Program-made: the position numbers and the translations under genes | Part shown: piece after piece, positions 34,230 to 45,867 of the stretch | Layout of the letters: each line of letters opens with the position of its first letter | How positions within the stretch are numbered: the first letter of the stretch is position 1 | Notes under the pieces: generated by a model | What the model saw: only the letters and a program-made list of their open reading frames with translations | What the model was told of the DNA's origin: nothing | The model's database searches: none | NCBI RefSeq assembly: GCF_032854445.1 | Contig: NC_088303.1 | Location: 7,015,501 to 7,079,500 of the forward strand | Direction: 5' to 3' | Source of the DNA: Liolophura sinensis | Lineage: Eukaryota; Mollusca; Polyplacophora; Chitonida; Chitonidae | Length of the DNA: 64,000 nt

Positions 34230-35130
34230 AAACGCCGACTGCGGCGCAATCTGCAGTCCGCGTCTTTTGCTAAACATATCGTTGTACACGACCACTACTT
34301 TGTACTGATTCCCTGAGAAAGACTGGCCTGTCTGGCTGTGAGAACCATAAGGCAACGGTGGATAGAGGGAAATCATTAAAGCGAATAAACTTGTCATTTG
34401 ACCGATTTAGCATCACCACTTCCACATCAAAGTCTCCTCTTATTGGTTCCAGTATGATGGTCATGTTGACTGCTACGTTTAAAAAGCATCAATCGGCTAA
34501 TGTAATGGAGCTATGTCAATCTTACAACAAGCTCTTCCTGAGTACATCTGCCTGAAACAGTTACCCCCCCCCCCCCCCCCTCACACACACACAAACAAAA
34601 CAAAAAATCTTTTTCTGTCTTCAGTGCGCCGATGTTGTAGCTCAGGTGCATGACCTTGAATTTTGAATCCACGATTTATCAGCTGTCCACAAGCCTTGTA
34701 CAGATTTGACTTTACTCTCTGGAACTGATGAATGGAAATGTCACATTTCACGGAGTACGTCATCCTTATAAAACAGTGCCACTGTTAGTGCGGGGGAAAC
34801 GCTTTTTCTTCTGCACTTTTCCCCTTTTTCTTTTTTCCTGGTCTTCCGTTTGGTAGTGTGTGATAGAGCCAGTAATTACACCTGAAGGGAAAAGCCCTGT
34901 GGTGACGGCTTCATGTTGTGATGTTGACAGTCGGATGTTTACAGCCCATGTGTTGGAACTATGTATCCGGTTGAAGGAGATACGGCGGTTCTAGGGCAAT
35001 GAGCATATTGTGTGGAGCCATGCTGAATATAAATTTCTAGTTAATATCATCGGGCCGTAGGTTGGCAATGCTGAGCTCATGGAATCAAAAGTACACGGAG
35101 AAGAGATGCTTGAGTGCAGACATTGCTTCA
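34230..35130 (+). repeat. Long noncoding repeat, unit 3 (beta-gamma, truncated)
   Basis: Beta at 34260-34500 ('cttgtcatttgaccgattta', 'catcaatcggctaatgtaat') and gamma at 34868-35000 ('ccagtaattacacctgaagg', 'cagtcggatgtttac'). It stops near 35130, before the Penelope-like remnant. A C-run is embedded at 34564-34580, followed by an AC-rich tract. Confidence 0.7.
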
Positions 35131-35263
35131 AGGGCACAGCTTGAAAATCTATTATTATATAAGGCCTTATTAAGACTTCTTAGAAAATCTACAATAATAT
35201 TGTGGTTCTTTTTAAACTGTTTTTAAACATGTCTGTTTTTGTTTCATTTTTGGTGTGTATATA

Positions 35264-35264
<1 letters not shown>

Positions 35265-35305
<41 letters not shown>
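35265..35305 (+). repeat. (TG)n microsatellite
   Basis: About 20 tandem TG units. A shorter (TG)n (on the minus strand) also abuts the Penelope-like homology at 51190. Confidence 0.9.
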
Positions 35306-35308
<3 letters not shown>

Positions 35309-35399
35309 AATATATGGAAGGATGAAGTGTACAGTAAAACTGTCTTTGTGCGTGGTAAAATTCTATACAATAGAAGAAACATGACAAACTTAACATGTT

Positions 35400-38213
35400 G
35401 ATTTAGCTTACTAGTTTCACCGTATCATCAGGGTTCCTCAGACCATTTTTTTTATTTCAACATATTTTGCAACAGTTATATATACATGCAGGTAGATTAA
35501 GCCATGGTGATCAGTCATAGTTACAAATTACGTCTAATATAAAGTTTGAACTTGCCCAGGGGATTGTTCATTCGGAGAGATTATCTCCAGATGTTTTCTC
35601 CGTTAAGTTCAGATTTAAATTTATGAATGAAGTACTGGTTTTTGATTCCTCTGGTTTGAGCTTTATTCACCGATAATTTTAAAGAAGGGCATTATGTGGA
35701 ACTTGGGCTCACTTCCAGTGTGCATGAAAATGACGCTCAAAACTGAATGATTGTGGCAGCAGACAGATTTACTGATTTACTAAGGAAATTTATCACCAGA
35801 TTGAAACCTTTGTGCAGGAACAAAGATGAAATACAGACAAATTGGAAAAGCTGAATGTAACCCAACCCGTCATTGAAGAAAGTCAGGAATTTAATATAAA
35901 CGTCAAATGTCTTGGAGTTCAATTCTCGACTTTCACTGAAGCATGGGCCATCTAGCAGGAAATGAACAGAACAAACCAAGAGGTGTACTCCTTCAGGCTC
36001 AGAATCAGGCACCAGTGTGCCAAGATAAAAAACCAAAGGAATTCAAACCATTTATGGTGAGTTCCTCGAAAACAACCCCGTATACATTCCTCGGAAATTT
36101 CGTGAAGCTAGTACACCTGGCGACACCACAGACCAAAAACAGAGAAAACTAAAGCGTTGAAAAGGACCGCATGGAAATGTGCCGTCTGAAAGAGCAGACA
36201 GGAAGGCACGAGGAGAAAATAAATGCCTGTGATGAGACTATTCAAGACCTGATCAAAAGAGCTCCAAATGCTGCAGCCAAAACTAAGCTCAACGAATTAT
36301 GGCTGACTGAAGTATTTGAAGGGGAAGAAAAATCAAAAGTAATATGGCAAAGAAAAAAAACTCTGGTTTATTAACCTACCGACAGAACATAAGTGCAAGA
36401 CCCAAACCAGAATGAGGAACACATCCTATGCCGACGTTGTGACTGGGTCTAGATATATGCAACCGCGGCAGCATTTTTTCGATCAACGCCGAGACGAGGA
36501 GAAACCTCCTCCTCAACAACGGAGACCAGTACTTCTAGAAATACAACCAGAAGTCTGTCACCACACATCTCCGAACACTACTCTATCAATACTACCAGGA
36601 GTCAGAGGAGACAGGACAACCCCCAAGCAACAACCAACCAGCCAAACCTGTCACCAAAGAGCACGGACCAATCGACCGTACCGACAGAAACACAACTCAG
36701 TTACCCCATCCAATTACCGGCACCTACACAGCAGGACCATTTCCAACCACAGTCAGTGAAAGTTGATCCTAAAGTTATCGACTTGTCTGCAGTGGAGCTT
36801 TCTGAATTATGCGGATGAATTATACGGATCCAATTATACGGATGAATCCTTAGTTAAAAATAACAGTGGGCTTGAGCAAGGTAGGGGTATGGATAGAAAT
36901 TTACACATTTTCATTGATTTCCTTACTCCCCACCCACGACCAAGTGGTAAACAAAAAACTGGAAATAATCTTAGCCGGAATTAAGTCTTAAGTCAGAATT
37001 TAAAGCTCGAAAAGCCCTCTAAACCAACCCAAATATAGTCATTATACTGGCAGATAAAGGATCGGCAATCATTATTATGAACAAATGTTTAACGACAATC
37101 AAACACATGAATCAATGAGCTGGAACATAGATAATCTAACTAAGCGCAAAATTGAACAACTTATGAAGGGTTACGGCACTAACCTAACAAAATCAGAAAA
37201 GAATTTTTAACAAAATTTGAAGCCAAAACCAGCAAATGATATGGTCTATCTAAAATTCACAATTTGGCTGAAATCATGACGGCGATACAAGAGCAAAATA
37301 CTGAATATGTTAAGTTAAACAACCGATCTCTAAGCGATCTCAAATTTCGCCCCATCTCCACCAGCCTGTGCCGCTCATCGCCTAAGTTAGCTCACTGATA
37401 TCCTCTTAAAACCAGATGCCCACAATGTCCCATCATATCATGATTTTGAAAATGGGATGATCTTGATTTTCTCAACTTCATTCCTAATTCCATAGCCTAA
37501 GATAAAATATTTTGTACCTTAGACGCCACGAATCTTTACAGCAATGTCTCTCATGAACTTGGGATTACAACCATTGAATATTGGCTCGACAAACATATCG
37601 ACCATATCCTCTTTCTAAGGAATGTGTACTGTCCGGTATAGGACTTATTTTAGAAAATAACACATTTGAATTTGCAAATAAAAATTATTGCCAAATTTTA
37701 GGATCAGCAATGGGCACAAGGTTCGCACCAACCTACAGTACTTTAGTATTAGGATACTTAGAGCAAAAGCTCTACAGTGAAATTGAAAATAACTACGGAC
37801 GTAATATCTCATCAAACAGGAGTTTAGATGATTTGTTTTATGATTTGGGATCAGCGAAAAAGGCAATATAATAAGATCGTTTTATTGCCTTAAACAATTT
37901 GGACCCAAATATCAAGTTCACGTTAGAAACTAGTCACGATAAAATACCATTGTTAGCCATTCTCCTTAATCGCAAGAGGAAATAGATAATCACAGATATT
38001 TTCTACAAACCCACTGACAAACAACAATACCCAGATTATAGCTCCTGCCACCCACGTCACACAAAAATCAGGTCTCGTTTACTCTTATGAGACGAATTTG
38101 CACAATCGTACCTAAGAAACATCTCCGACAAATCAGATTTTCTGAGTTAAAGACTTTTCTATGAATGAGGTATTATCCAAAAAAGTAATAGACATAGGTA
38201 TTGACACCGAGTG
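35400..38213 (+). pseudogene. Penelope-like retroelement, decayed
   Basis: Homology with the second copy (50247-51190, minus) starts near 35560 ('cattcggagagattatctcc'). The upstream part is Gln/Pro/Arg-rich (36412-36759, PRQHFFDQRRDEEKPPPQQR) after a charged coiled-coil-like segment (36171-36374). RT sequence at 37500-38150 includes ILGSAMGTRFAPTYSTLVLG, LDDLFYDLG, LNNLDPNIKFTLETSHDKIP and FYKPTDKQQ, then SSCHPRHTK. The AMGT, FYKPTD and SCHPxHTK signatures are typical of Penelope-like RTs. Many frameshifts and stops are present. No GIY-YIG endonuclease was seen. It sits against the inner edge of inverted arm B. Confidence 0.75.
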
Positions 38214-38350
38214 TGTGTAAAACTTACATATCTAAGGACACCAAGATGCGAACTTGGTTACGTTCAAAATACATAGCCCGTTCGTCTGATTGATATACAA
38301 TTATTGTAGCATATCCAAACCGACTGACTGGCGCGGGTCCACATCCCGCC
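38214..38350 (-). repeat. Second copy of the arm-B inner segment
   Basis: 'aacttacatatctaaggaca', 'ttcaaaatacatag', and 'ccgactgactggcgcgggtc' repeat 38628-38745 in the same orientation. Arm A has the segment once (22240-22400), so arm B gained a local direct duplication next to the Penelope-like element. Confidence 0.75.
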
Positions 38351-40211
38351 AACTTCTTCACACTCTCCACACCATTTAGTCGATTAATGCTTTCCAATCC
38401 AAGCAGACAAAAATGAACACGGGCGAACCCCAAAGAAAAATCGCATTTTGCTGTAAGAGTACTGTTGGTAAATCGGTGAAATTATCTCCGCTTTTTTGGC
38501 TGTTTTATGACCGACCTGTGGAATAAATGTCAACAGAATTTCAGGAAAATACCGTCTGCACTGGCGTTATCTCTCCTTATTGGACGATGCTCGCCACAAC
38601 TTGATATATAACATATCACAAAATGTGTGTAAAATTTACATGTCTGAGGACCCCCAAGATGTAAACCTGGTTACATTCAAAATACATAACTCGCTCGTCT
38701 GATCGAACCGACTGACTGGCGCGGGTCTACATCCCGCCAACTTCATCGGGCGCCAGTGTCTGCTATTAAAAACACATTATAGTACATGTATGGTAAGCCG
38801 ACAATATGGTCAATTGTCCGATAACCTGACAAGGCAGAACAATTTCCCGCAATTAATACCCATCAATTTCTAGTCTACTTTCATACTGCAACATTGGTCA
38901 AAACATGTTGTAGCTTTGTTCACCGTGGCGCTATTCTTCTCGCAGATGTAGACATAAGTTACTTGGACATTGTATCACTGGTAAGTGATTTTAAGCGGTG
39001 ATTTTTGGAAGCGATCCACGAAAGATACTCATTTTTTTTAGTACATATGGCTAAGGACGCAGTCATTTCCAGTTTGGTTCTATTAAACATTTTTGCTTAC
39101 TTGCACATATTAAACATCACAGAACGATTTAGCTGTTCCCAATGTCTGATCAATGGTCAAGATGAAGGACAAGTCGACATTGTGCCCTTATACGTATAAT
39201 CCGGTAATCGCCAGTAAACTCTCCGTCACGTTGTAAATCGCAGAAGTAGTACGACAAATCCGAGTATAGACCTCGGCATGCAGATGGCCTCTAGATCAAG
39301 AGGTCATCCTCGATGAAAAATATTAGCTAATTATAGCTATAGATAATTTTTCATCTACGTTAAAAATCATTTATATCATTTATTTTATTAAGTCTTAACG
39401 TTTTTATGCATATTTCATATGAAGATATTAATTAGTTTTATGAGTAGAGGAACCAAAGTCCGGAGCCATAAAAAAGTGCTGTAAGATTGGCATGAATATG
39501 CAGGAGACCATATACATGTGCCATTTGCTTGTAATGAAGACGTGCAACGGCCCTTTTAAACCAAGCTTTTCGTCAAATTTTAGGGGTATTTGGGGCAAAC
39601 ATTATGTCCTCCAACAATCTAAACTTTTTTATTTTTACATTAGCCCTTGTCGTAACCATATGTTTGGCAAGTAAAAAGTGTCGGATTGGGTATATATAGA
39701 TCCATATTAACCCTATACGGGCCAATGTAGATATACGACGGAAGAGATTTAGTATTGCAGGTCAAGAGATATGTATGTAATTTAATTCTGAGCATATTTC
39801 TTCTTCTGAAAATTCAATAATATCTTGAGCCCTGTCACGAATTATTCCTTGACAGCAGTTCAGGGAATTGTGAGGGATATAAAAACAGGCATATCGGAAA
39901 TTTTGTTTATTGTTAATAAATTTATTGATTGTTGTTTCCGGAAACATTCAGTGGGTATCTCCGGATCACAGCTTTTTAAACTTCCCGCTGCACCCTGACG
40001 AGCCCTCGTCAAGACAAATTAATGAATTTTCGAGGTTGGCTTTTATCCACTCTTCGTTGAGAGAACAATTAAAGCCGGCCAACTGTCGGGCCCATTATAC
40101 TTATCAAGAGCGTCTGACAAAACCCTCCAACTTCCTGTTTTTATCGGCACTTGACGACGTTAGCTGAGGGAAAGATCTGGTTAATGCATTTGATGAAAGA
40201 TTTAGGGAAGA

Positions 40212-40216
<5 letters not shown>

Positions 40217-40290
<74 letters not shown>
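40217..40290. repeat. (TA)37 microsatellite inside the LINE B 5'UTR
   Basis: An uninterrupted alternating TA run of 74 bp. The arm A equivalent, near 20035, has only 'atatatatc', so the tract expanded after the duplication. Confidence 0.95.
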
Positions 40291-40293
<3 letters not shown>

Positions 40294-40744
40294 CCAACAG
40301 GAGCCACGCCTGAACCTGGGGATACCCAGCAGGAAATACACTAAGGTCTCCACATGAGGTATACTCGACAAGATGGCCTTAATGGCCAAACCCAATTCCC
40401 CACCAGAAGCTCCTTTCCCACCCAATAAATAAGGTCACACATCAGACTCGTACTAATTTATTGATCCATGAGCCACAGCCTCACACAAAAAATTGAGAAA
40501 TAAGATTTGTTCTCTACAGTGTGGTGTTATGGAGAAAATTGGGACCACGCAGAGGCAAGATGTGACCAAGCCGATTGATCGGACCGGGCCAACCCGACCA
40601 CCCGTCTCTCTCCAAGTAAGGGCCAAAGCGTCGTGTTGGATATGAGGATCTCGCAAGGCCAACACGCCCTCAGCCACCAGGATCCCGCCGCAACCCATGG
40701 CAAACCGGTCGCTCCCTGGTTGCCGCTCACACAACCAAGAAGAT

Positions 40745-41009
40745 TTTTTTTTTGTTTTGATTGGTGTTTTACGCCGTACTCAAGAATATTTCACTTATAC
40801 GACGTCGGGCAGCATTATGGTGGGTGGAAACCGGGCGGTGCCCGGGGAAACCCACGACCATCCGCAGGTTGCCGCCAGACCTTCCCACGTACGGCCGGAA
40901 AGGAAGCCAGCATAAGCTGGTATTGAGCTCACAGCGACCGCATTGGTGAGAGGCTTCTGGGTCACTACGCTGCGCTAGCGCGCTAACCGACTGAGCCACG
41001 GAGGCCCCG
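40745..41009 (-). repeat. SINE-A, full length with perfect 13-bp target duplication
   Basis: Flanked by caaccaagaagat at 40732-40744 and 41010-41022. On the minus strand the element starts GGGGCCTCCGTGGCTCAG (A box TGGCTCAGTCGG) and has a B-box region (GTGAGCTCAATACC) about 75 bp in. It continues through 'cggccgtacgtgggaaggtc' and ends in a T-rich tail on this strand. The head is tRNA-derived, so it was an RNA polymerase III transcript. Arm A lacks it. Confidence 0.92.
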
Positions 41010-42339
41010 CAACCAAGAAGATGTGAGCCTAATATATTCACCGGGCCCACGCGAGAGAGCTCTAGTCTAGTCGCCTTATCCGACAAGCTTGCCTAAAGGG
41101 TTGAGGTCTTATTTTTTTCATCCCGGAGACCCCACGGGGAAATACGATTTACGAATAGGATTTTATGCCAGCAGCTCTAGTCAGTATACAATTGTCTCAA
41201 GCGTCGACGCAGTGAACGTATACTGATGGCACTTGCATGGTTGGCGAAACAGCCCGCCAGTTGGTAAGTGGAAAATTTGAGCTGGAGATATCGAATCCTA
41301 TCTTGAAGGTGACCTGACTGTCTCGAAAAGATGAATGCCCCGGCGGACCAGGTTGTTTTGAGTACTATTATCGCCTTGTTTACTTACACAATACATGTAG
41401 GAGATTGATGAAAAAGACCTGTAGTCCACGACGGCTAACATATCCTGTAGCTCAGTGATCCAGAACGGTGCAGTCCACCGCGTTATTCACTGTCAGAGCG
41501 GTGCATACATCATGACACTCTATTTTGCCTGGATGTTGTCGCCTAGATACTGGCCGACAAGATTTTTTTTAGAAATATTAATATCGTGAACGTGTTGTGG
41601 TGTATTCCATGTGTGGTATTACGTCTGTTCTTTTTGTAAGCTAACCCGCTTGTTACTTACGGAGAAGCTCTTTTTATATAAGTGTGTAAAGCCGTGTTAC
41701 TTCCACGACTTTTTTGAGACGGGGAAATACATGTATGTCTCACACGTATTGTCTTGCATGAGTAAAATACAGGTTTGTAACAAGTACATGAATAGACTGA
41801 ACTACGACAGTGTTCTCTACGTTAGTTTTCGAACTACATTAGCTAATCCAAATTCTGAAAAAAAAGCAAATAGTTGTTTTTAATCAAAATTCCATTATTT
41901 ATTGGCTTACAATGAAGTTCCGTATGAAAACTGAAAGACGTAAATTTCGAAGATTCCACCCTTCACTTGAATGACAAACGGTGGGAATTTTTAGCAAGAG
42001 CTTAATCTAAAAAAACCCAAGATACAAAACTCAAAATGATGTTCCCTTTGAGTAACCGTGTCATAAACAGTTAAATGTCAGACCAGCTGAGCCCTAACGA
42101 GACAAATGGCGGAAAACTAACTTATTGTCAGAGCAGGGCTGTCTCGTATACCAGCTGCACGGAAATTATTCAATTTTCCGGGTTTGTAAAAATCAGTTCT
42201 TACCTGAGTATAAACAATGCTGTGCATCTAAGACTTAAGGGATATACTATGAGCTCCCCGTTGATTTTCTAAGTATTGGTCCTTCAGCGCTGAATGCCAT
42301 TTCTCTTTGTTTGAAGTTTCGACACATAATAATTAAGTT

Positions 42340-43960
42340 ATAGTGGATACTTACTGTAATGTTTTCTAGTAAACAAGCATACGGATATATGCTGTTATTA
42401 ATGTTATAAAACATGGTGATTTGTAGAGCAATGGAATGGTACAGTTGCTGTGGGCTGCTATATCATCAATAATTAAATATAAATGACGACACAAAAGGGA
42501 GTAAACACAGCACAGACGACAGTGTGATAGTTAACAAGTGACCTAATGTAAAATGTGACGTCCACCCTCGCCAATTTATGTCATTTAGTTTTTATCTAAC
42601 TGTTCATGTAAATGCGTTTATAGTGCCATCTTACCCTCCCATAATGCAGTGTGAAATGTTGAATTACACGTGTTCCTCTAATAGGCTGTCCTTTGGTTAT
42701 CGTGTTTATCGTTATTAATGAATTGAAATCGAGATACTCAGTGTGTTATAAGTAACATGGTATTTAGATATACATGAAAATTTAGAAACATCCTCTTCGA
42801 GTGGTTCGAGTACAGTGGTCTTCTAATGTAAAATACTACAGCATGGAAGGCTAAACTAGAAAAGGAAACCGTGATAACAATGTTTAAGTCTTTATATATG
42901 AACAGAACATAACCCCAACTTAAAAACACGAGCAAAACTCCATATTCCACCGGTTACGTGTGACCATTTGTCAGCTATCACAGTGTCGTCGACGCTACGG
43001 TTTTACTCTCTGTGCTGTGCGTCTTTAATAATTTTGTTGGTAAAAATGATCAACACGAAAATTCGGTTTTCTGTCAATTTTTCGTTATTTAGGGTCTATC
43101 AAACTGTTCACATGAATGCTTAAATTGTTGGAGATCGAAGATCTCGGTGTCAATGCTTAAATGATTCTGTACTACCAAAAAGCCCATGATCTGAATGTAG
43201 CACATCTTAAGTGCATCAATCTTCTCGTGTAAGCTTTAGGATAACTTCGTGGCGTGCTGATATTGTTGGTAGTCTCAGGTTTGATATGAGGGTTACCCTC
43301 TCCAAAAAGGGGTTGTCTGTTGTGGGATTCTAGCGACACCAGTATCACATCGCCAGAGGTGGAAGCACTGGTTTCACTTCATAGGCTCTTCACTGGCGTA
43401 CGCAGATGTGATTGCACTTGAATGTGTGAATGTTATTAGGTTTTGCAGCTCTCCGTGCGACTCACTTTGGTTAGATATCCTCAGTTTAATAACCTTGATC
43501 CAGATAAGCCTTTGTCTTTCTTCCAACGTTAGCAGAAATGGCTGCTTTAGCCTGTCCTGGAATATTCGTTTGAAGCTCGAATGTAATTGATTTCTAAAAA
43601 TTGAACCGGTAAGCCTGCCATGTCTCCATTATTGTGGTCTGTAGGGTTTTGTATTATGCTGTATTGTTCGATAACATGCTGTAGCAGCCAACATAATGCG
43701 TCTTACCAGAGTCAGAACAATGCTTGAATAAGATTTCATGTCGTGCTCCTACTGTCCTCAGAGACATTCCCAGAAGTGTTTCCATAGACAATATTGTATA
43801 AAACAGAAAAGAAACAGAAATAACAACCGTTGTTCTTCTCACGCCAGTAGCACTGTAGTTGCTCATGATCATGTCAATGTTTCTGATGTATTCTTATTGG
43901 AAGGCAGTTGTGTGTATTCATCGTTTTTTTATGAAAGGTACTAGTAGAGACACATACGCT
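42340..43960 (+). repeat. Second long noncoding repeat, copy I (segments P-Q-R)
   Basis: P at 42450-42640 ('atatcatcaataatta', 'cacagacgacagtgtg'), Q at 42650-42960 ('catcctcttcgagtggttcg', 'agtggtcttctaatgtaaaa'), R at 43060-43940 ('ttaccctctccaaaaagggg', 'ttgtctgttgtgggatt', 'cagaggtggaagcactggtt'). P-Q-R recurs in order at 49880-54200, and R alone at 46440-47560. Zeta also lies in it (42945-43050). No coding capacity. Confidence 0.75.
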
Positions 43961-44292
43961 ATTAAACGACCATTACAGTGCAAACACGGCATCAAAGGGA
44001 CCTGGAAATAAAGTGATATGTTTTCAGTAAATTTGAAGAGTTGAACATCTTCAGCGATTTAAAAGTTGCTGAATAAAAAGAGAATATGATCCCAGTACGC
44101 TGTCCCTCTGTCAAGAAACTACACAGTGCAAAGCAAAGGTACACGTTTGAGGAAGTAAATCAACTGCCACGATTGTCTATTTTTTATTTAGTTGCTTGGA
44201 GTTTAGCCGTTCCTAAAAATATTTTACTACTGCGAAGGCGTATTTCCTGATGTTTACACACGACACTAAATTCACAGAATGGTGGAGCAAAT
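43961..44292. other. No recognisable feature
   Basis: Noncoding by inspection. Confidence 0.35.
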
Positions 44293-44363
44293 GGAGTGAG
44301 TGAGTGAGTGCTTGGGGTTTAACGTCGTTCTCAACAATTTTTCAGTCATATGACGACGAGGAG
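44293..44363 (-). repeat. SINE-B 3' fragment
   Basis: 'gagtgagtgagtgcttgggg' then 'acgtcgttctcaacaatttt' then 'cagtcatatgacgacga' is the reverse complement of the SINE-B 3' end with its GAGT/ACTC tail. Confidence 0.8.
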
Positions 44364-44388
44364 CAAATGGAAATCTCCAGGATAAATA

Positions 44389-44557
44389 TTTATTTAATTG
44401 GTGTTTTACGCCGAACTTAAAAATATTTTAATTACACGACGGCGGCGAGCATTATGGTGAGAGGAAGCCGGACAGACCCCGGGTAAAACCCACGATCATC
44501 CGCAAGTTGCTGACAGATCTTCCCTCGTACGCTTGGAGAGGACGTCAGCATGTTGGA
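44389..44557 (-). repeat. SINE-A, 5'-truncated, with perfect 14-bp target duplication
   Basis: Flanked by ctccaggataaata at 44375-44388 and 44558-44571. It keeps only the 3' two-thirds of the family ('cctcgtacg' through 'cacgacggcggcgagcatta' in reverse). The perfect duplication shows that truncation happened at insertion, as in LINE-type reverse transcription. Confidence 0.9.
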
Positions 44558-44571
44558 CTCCAGGATAAATA

Positions 44572-45701
44572 AAACAAACATCGCGAACCTGAAATGTTGT
44601 TGATATGCGCGCAAGAATGATATGTTATCTTCACAACAAAATGTTCGCCGTGTTTTGATTTTATGTCACATTTATTTTTGTAAAAATATAAAACACAAAA
44701 TATACTTACAGAATTACCAATATTTATATAACAGAATTCCAAGCGGCTTCCATTGAATGGAATCCACACTGATCTTTAACTGATTCCTAGAACCTGAGCC
44801 TTATGAACACAGACCTCCATTACAACTTCCGTTTTTGACCTGGTTGAGATATTTTGAACGGTATGTGCACACTACAGAGCTCTGAACTTTGTGCTTGAGA
44901 GTGGTCAAACAGGCATATTTCCAAGATAGGGGTACCTCAGGTTAAATTCCTCCTACTCAAAAGTTTTTGCATGTATCAAACCCTTACGTTGCGTGTGAGG
45001 TTGACAGGTGTTAGGAATTATGTGGCGCAAAAATGATTGATTTTGACAAAAGTTGGTTGGTGTGATAGGACACAGACCTAATTACATCTTCAGTTTTTGG
45101 GGAGGGATGAGCGATGAAAGTTTGAAATTCTGGGCGAGAGGACACAAGGAAGCAGGTGTTGATGAGGCTGCAAGTGACGTCCCCTCGGCACCCCTCCAAG
45201 CTGCCGCCATAGAAAGGTCCAGATTTTGACGGTCAACCTATGTCAAGATTTTTATGGCTTCTTTCTCACAGGCTGGGCCAGGTATGCACCAAAGCTTATT
45301 GGTCACGGAACATTTGGGGCTGAGGTACAGCGCTAAACATAAACATTGTCGCTTATGGGAAATTAATGGGGGTCTGTGGCCCTATGCATCGTGCGCAAGC
45401 AATGCCAATTATTATACCTCGCGTAATGTTATCGTCCCCCTATTGGCATTCTTCAAATCGTCATGTTGCGTGCTGGGACGTCTTTTCAGAAACAAATGCA
45501 AAGTAGTAGGTTAAACGTGCTATATCACCTTTGTTTTTGGTGGCGTCTTAGGTAGTCTCCCCTTTGTGTTGTATTACGTCACATCTGCCGCCTACTTTGA
45601 TGGTCGCTGTTTTGACAGCCCCTACTTCCTACCCTAGCCCATTCACGTTTGGAAACGTTAGTAAAGTCTTGAGTGATGGGTTATCCGATATTATAAAACA
45701 G
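44572..45701. other. No recognised element; less AT-rich segment 45000-45650
   Basis: 45000-45650 is distinctly richer in G and C than its surroundings, with a TTACGTCA (CRE-like) word at 45577 and an open 86-codon frame at 45254-45514 without a recognised domain. It may be an unrecognised repeat or a weak promoter-like region. Confidence 0.3.
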
Positions 45702-45844
45702 TTACTGCATGTTTTAGAGTGGAACATCGTGATTTATCGGCTATCGACACCTGATGTACAACGAGCACAGATCAGCCATGTACAACGAACGCGCCTGTCT
45801 CGAGGCAAGGAATCACCATGCTCCACTCTAAAACATGCATTAAT
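45702..45844. mobile_element. MITE-like element with 28-bp inverted ends
   Basis: The ends 45702-45729 and 45817-45844 are inverted copies built around TGCATGTTTTAGAGTGGA, with a few mismatches. The 143-bp size and lack of coding sequence fit a nonautonomous DNA transposon. No convincing target duplication was seen. The interior repeats 'tgtacaacga' twice. Confidence 0.55.
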
Positions 45845-45867
45845 TGTATACTGCTAAAGCTGACGTG

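Larger units (their letters stand above)
39630..41150 (-). pseudogene. LINE B copy: 5'UTR and part of ORF1
   Basis: Minus strand: 5'UTR from about 41150, interrupted by a SINE at 40745-41009 and a TA tract at 40217-40290. Next is ORF1 sequence from about 40150 to 39630, with FSEEEICSELN-like text and a gapped VNMDLYIPNPT(R) region ending at a single worn knuckle start. The 3' breakpoint ('ttagattgttggaggac') is the one found in LINE A. No ORF2. Confidence 0.8.
38345..42250 (-). repeat. Arm B of the roughly 4-kb inverted duplication
   Basis: Reverse-complement partner of 18355-22680. It contains the LINE B copy (39630-41150), a SINE with a perfect target duplication (40745-41009), a TA tract and, outside the LINE, sequence matching arm A up to 'gtgcatctaagacttaagg' at 42222. 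A deletion removed the end of ORF1 present in arm A (junction near 39625). Confidence 0.85.

Noticed and set aside
35418-35450. Minus-strand CTGATGA...GAAAC resembling a hammerhead ribozyme core, as known in Penelope-like elements
   Set aside because: The strand is opposite to the RT, the six bases between the core halves do not form a sound stem II, and I could not pair stems I and III. It needs a covariance-model search to revive.
40104-40425. Open frames with long Ile-Tyr repeats (also at 47660-47917 and 57649-57993)
   Set aside because: They are translations of TA microsatellites.
45254-45514. 86-codon frame in the less AT-rich segment, with an acceptor-like CTCACAG inside
   Set aside because: No domain, no plausible exon size between splice-like signals, and a longer open frame is expected in GC-richer sequence.
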